Source: Streptomyces sp. TLI_146
GTDB taxonomy: Bacteria > Actinomycetota > Actinomycetes > Streptomycetales > Streptomycetaceae
Length of the DNA stretch: 64,000 nt
Assembly (NCBI RefSeq): GCF_002846415.1
Contig: NZ_PJMX01000001.1
Location: 310,001-374,000 of the forward strand
Reading direction: 5' to 3'
The notes below the pieces were generated by a model. The model searched no databases and was not told the DNA's origin. It saw only the letters and a list, made by a program, of their open reading frames with translations. The stretch's first letter is position 1. The number at the start of each line of letters is the position of its first letter. The position numbers and the translations under genes were made by a program. Shown here in pieces: positions 63,875 to 64,000 of this stretch.

Positions 63875-64000
63875 CGTACGGTCCTCCCCTTCTTGTCGAA
63901 CTCCCTGGTCAGCGCCTCGCAGAAGGCGGGCAGATCGTCCGGTTTACGGCTGGTGATCAGGATGTTCGGCCCGTGGTCGCAGATCTTCACCTGCTCGTCG
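63871..64000 (-). CDS. DJ-1/PfpI-type protein, C-terminal part only
   Basis: Partial: the frame enters from beyond the right edge and ends at TGA 63873-63871. Visible residues (KICDHGPNILITSRKPDDLP then AFCEALTREFDKKG) match the end of the type 1 glutamine-amidotransferase-like (DJ-1/PfpI) family. It is coupled to the catalase gene. The active site is outside the window. Confidence 0.75.
   Translation of the reverse strand, partial: DEQVKICDHGPNILITSRKPDDLPAFCEALTREFDKKGRTVR

Noticed and set aside
1..64000. tRNA, rRNA or riboswitch genes
   Set aside because: None was recognised by eye in either strand; a covariance-model scan was not possible here.

Overview
The window looks like an actinomycete chromosome, almost certainly Streptomyces. 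It is very GC-rich with strong G/C at third codon positions. It carries a SARP-type regulator, rare TTA (bldA) leucine codons in two regulatory or biosynthetic contexts, a RheA-type heat-shock operator, a class I terpene cyclase and many small secreted proteins. Density of insertion-sequence relics and broken genes suggests an accessory chromosome arm for roughly the first 47 kb, and a more orderly stress and redox region from 47 kb to the end.

Layout. 0-5 kb: remnants of a mobile element (primase-like fragment, frameshifted Imm10-type immunity gene), then a truncated adenylate-forming ligase and a truncated HAD phosphatase. 5-16.7 kb: a large TTA-containing SARP regulator, a divergent exported protein, a SUKH protein, an APH-like kinase, and a two-gene exported unit (papain-like cysteine peptidase plus tail-anchored partner) closed by a 25-bp hairpin. 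17-21 kb: a DinB protein and IS630 relic, then a compact operon of two unknown proteins, a polyprenyl diphosphate synthase and an MpaB/rubber-oxygenase-like protein. 21-23.5 kb: nested IS110/IS5 relics, a secreted ricin-type lectin and an MFS fragment. 23.6-29.4 kb: a LuxR-type regulator divergent from a secreted subtilase and phosphoesterase, followed by an MFS transporter and an exported propeller protein. 29.4-35.2 kb: a coupled three-gene unit ending in a pentapeptide-repeat protein, an SDR/CGNR regulator pair and an alpha/beta esterase. 35-47 kb: decayed ground with a terpene cyclase, an AHSA1 protein, exported proteins and several frameshifted genes (including an LRR protein that no start-dependent gene call would show).

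47-64 kb: DUF2267 protein, HSP18 with divergent RheA-type regulator over a perfect TGTCATC-N5-GATGACA operator, HtpG, a membrane protein, a zinc alcohol dehydrogenase, an SDR, a flavodoxin-like reductase, hemerythrin, a chained nucleotidyltransferase/BON/metallophosphoesterase unit, a PLP amino-acid decarboxylase, a small basic protein that seems to start at ATA, an FAD/Rieske oxidoreductase, a large-subunit catalase and the end of a DJ-1/PfpI-type protein. Together these read as a protein-folding and oxidative-stress island.

The most promising possible new system is the 17.9-20.9 kb operon: a prenyl-chain synthase next to an oxygenase of a family known to cleave prenyl chains, with no cyclase beside it and a TTA codon in an upstream coupled gene. 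Many genes here carry single-base frameshifts, several in G or C runs, so raw-read checking is needed before each is taken as true decay. All names rest on motif recognition by eye; no database search was run.
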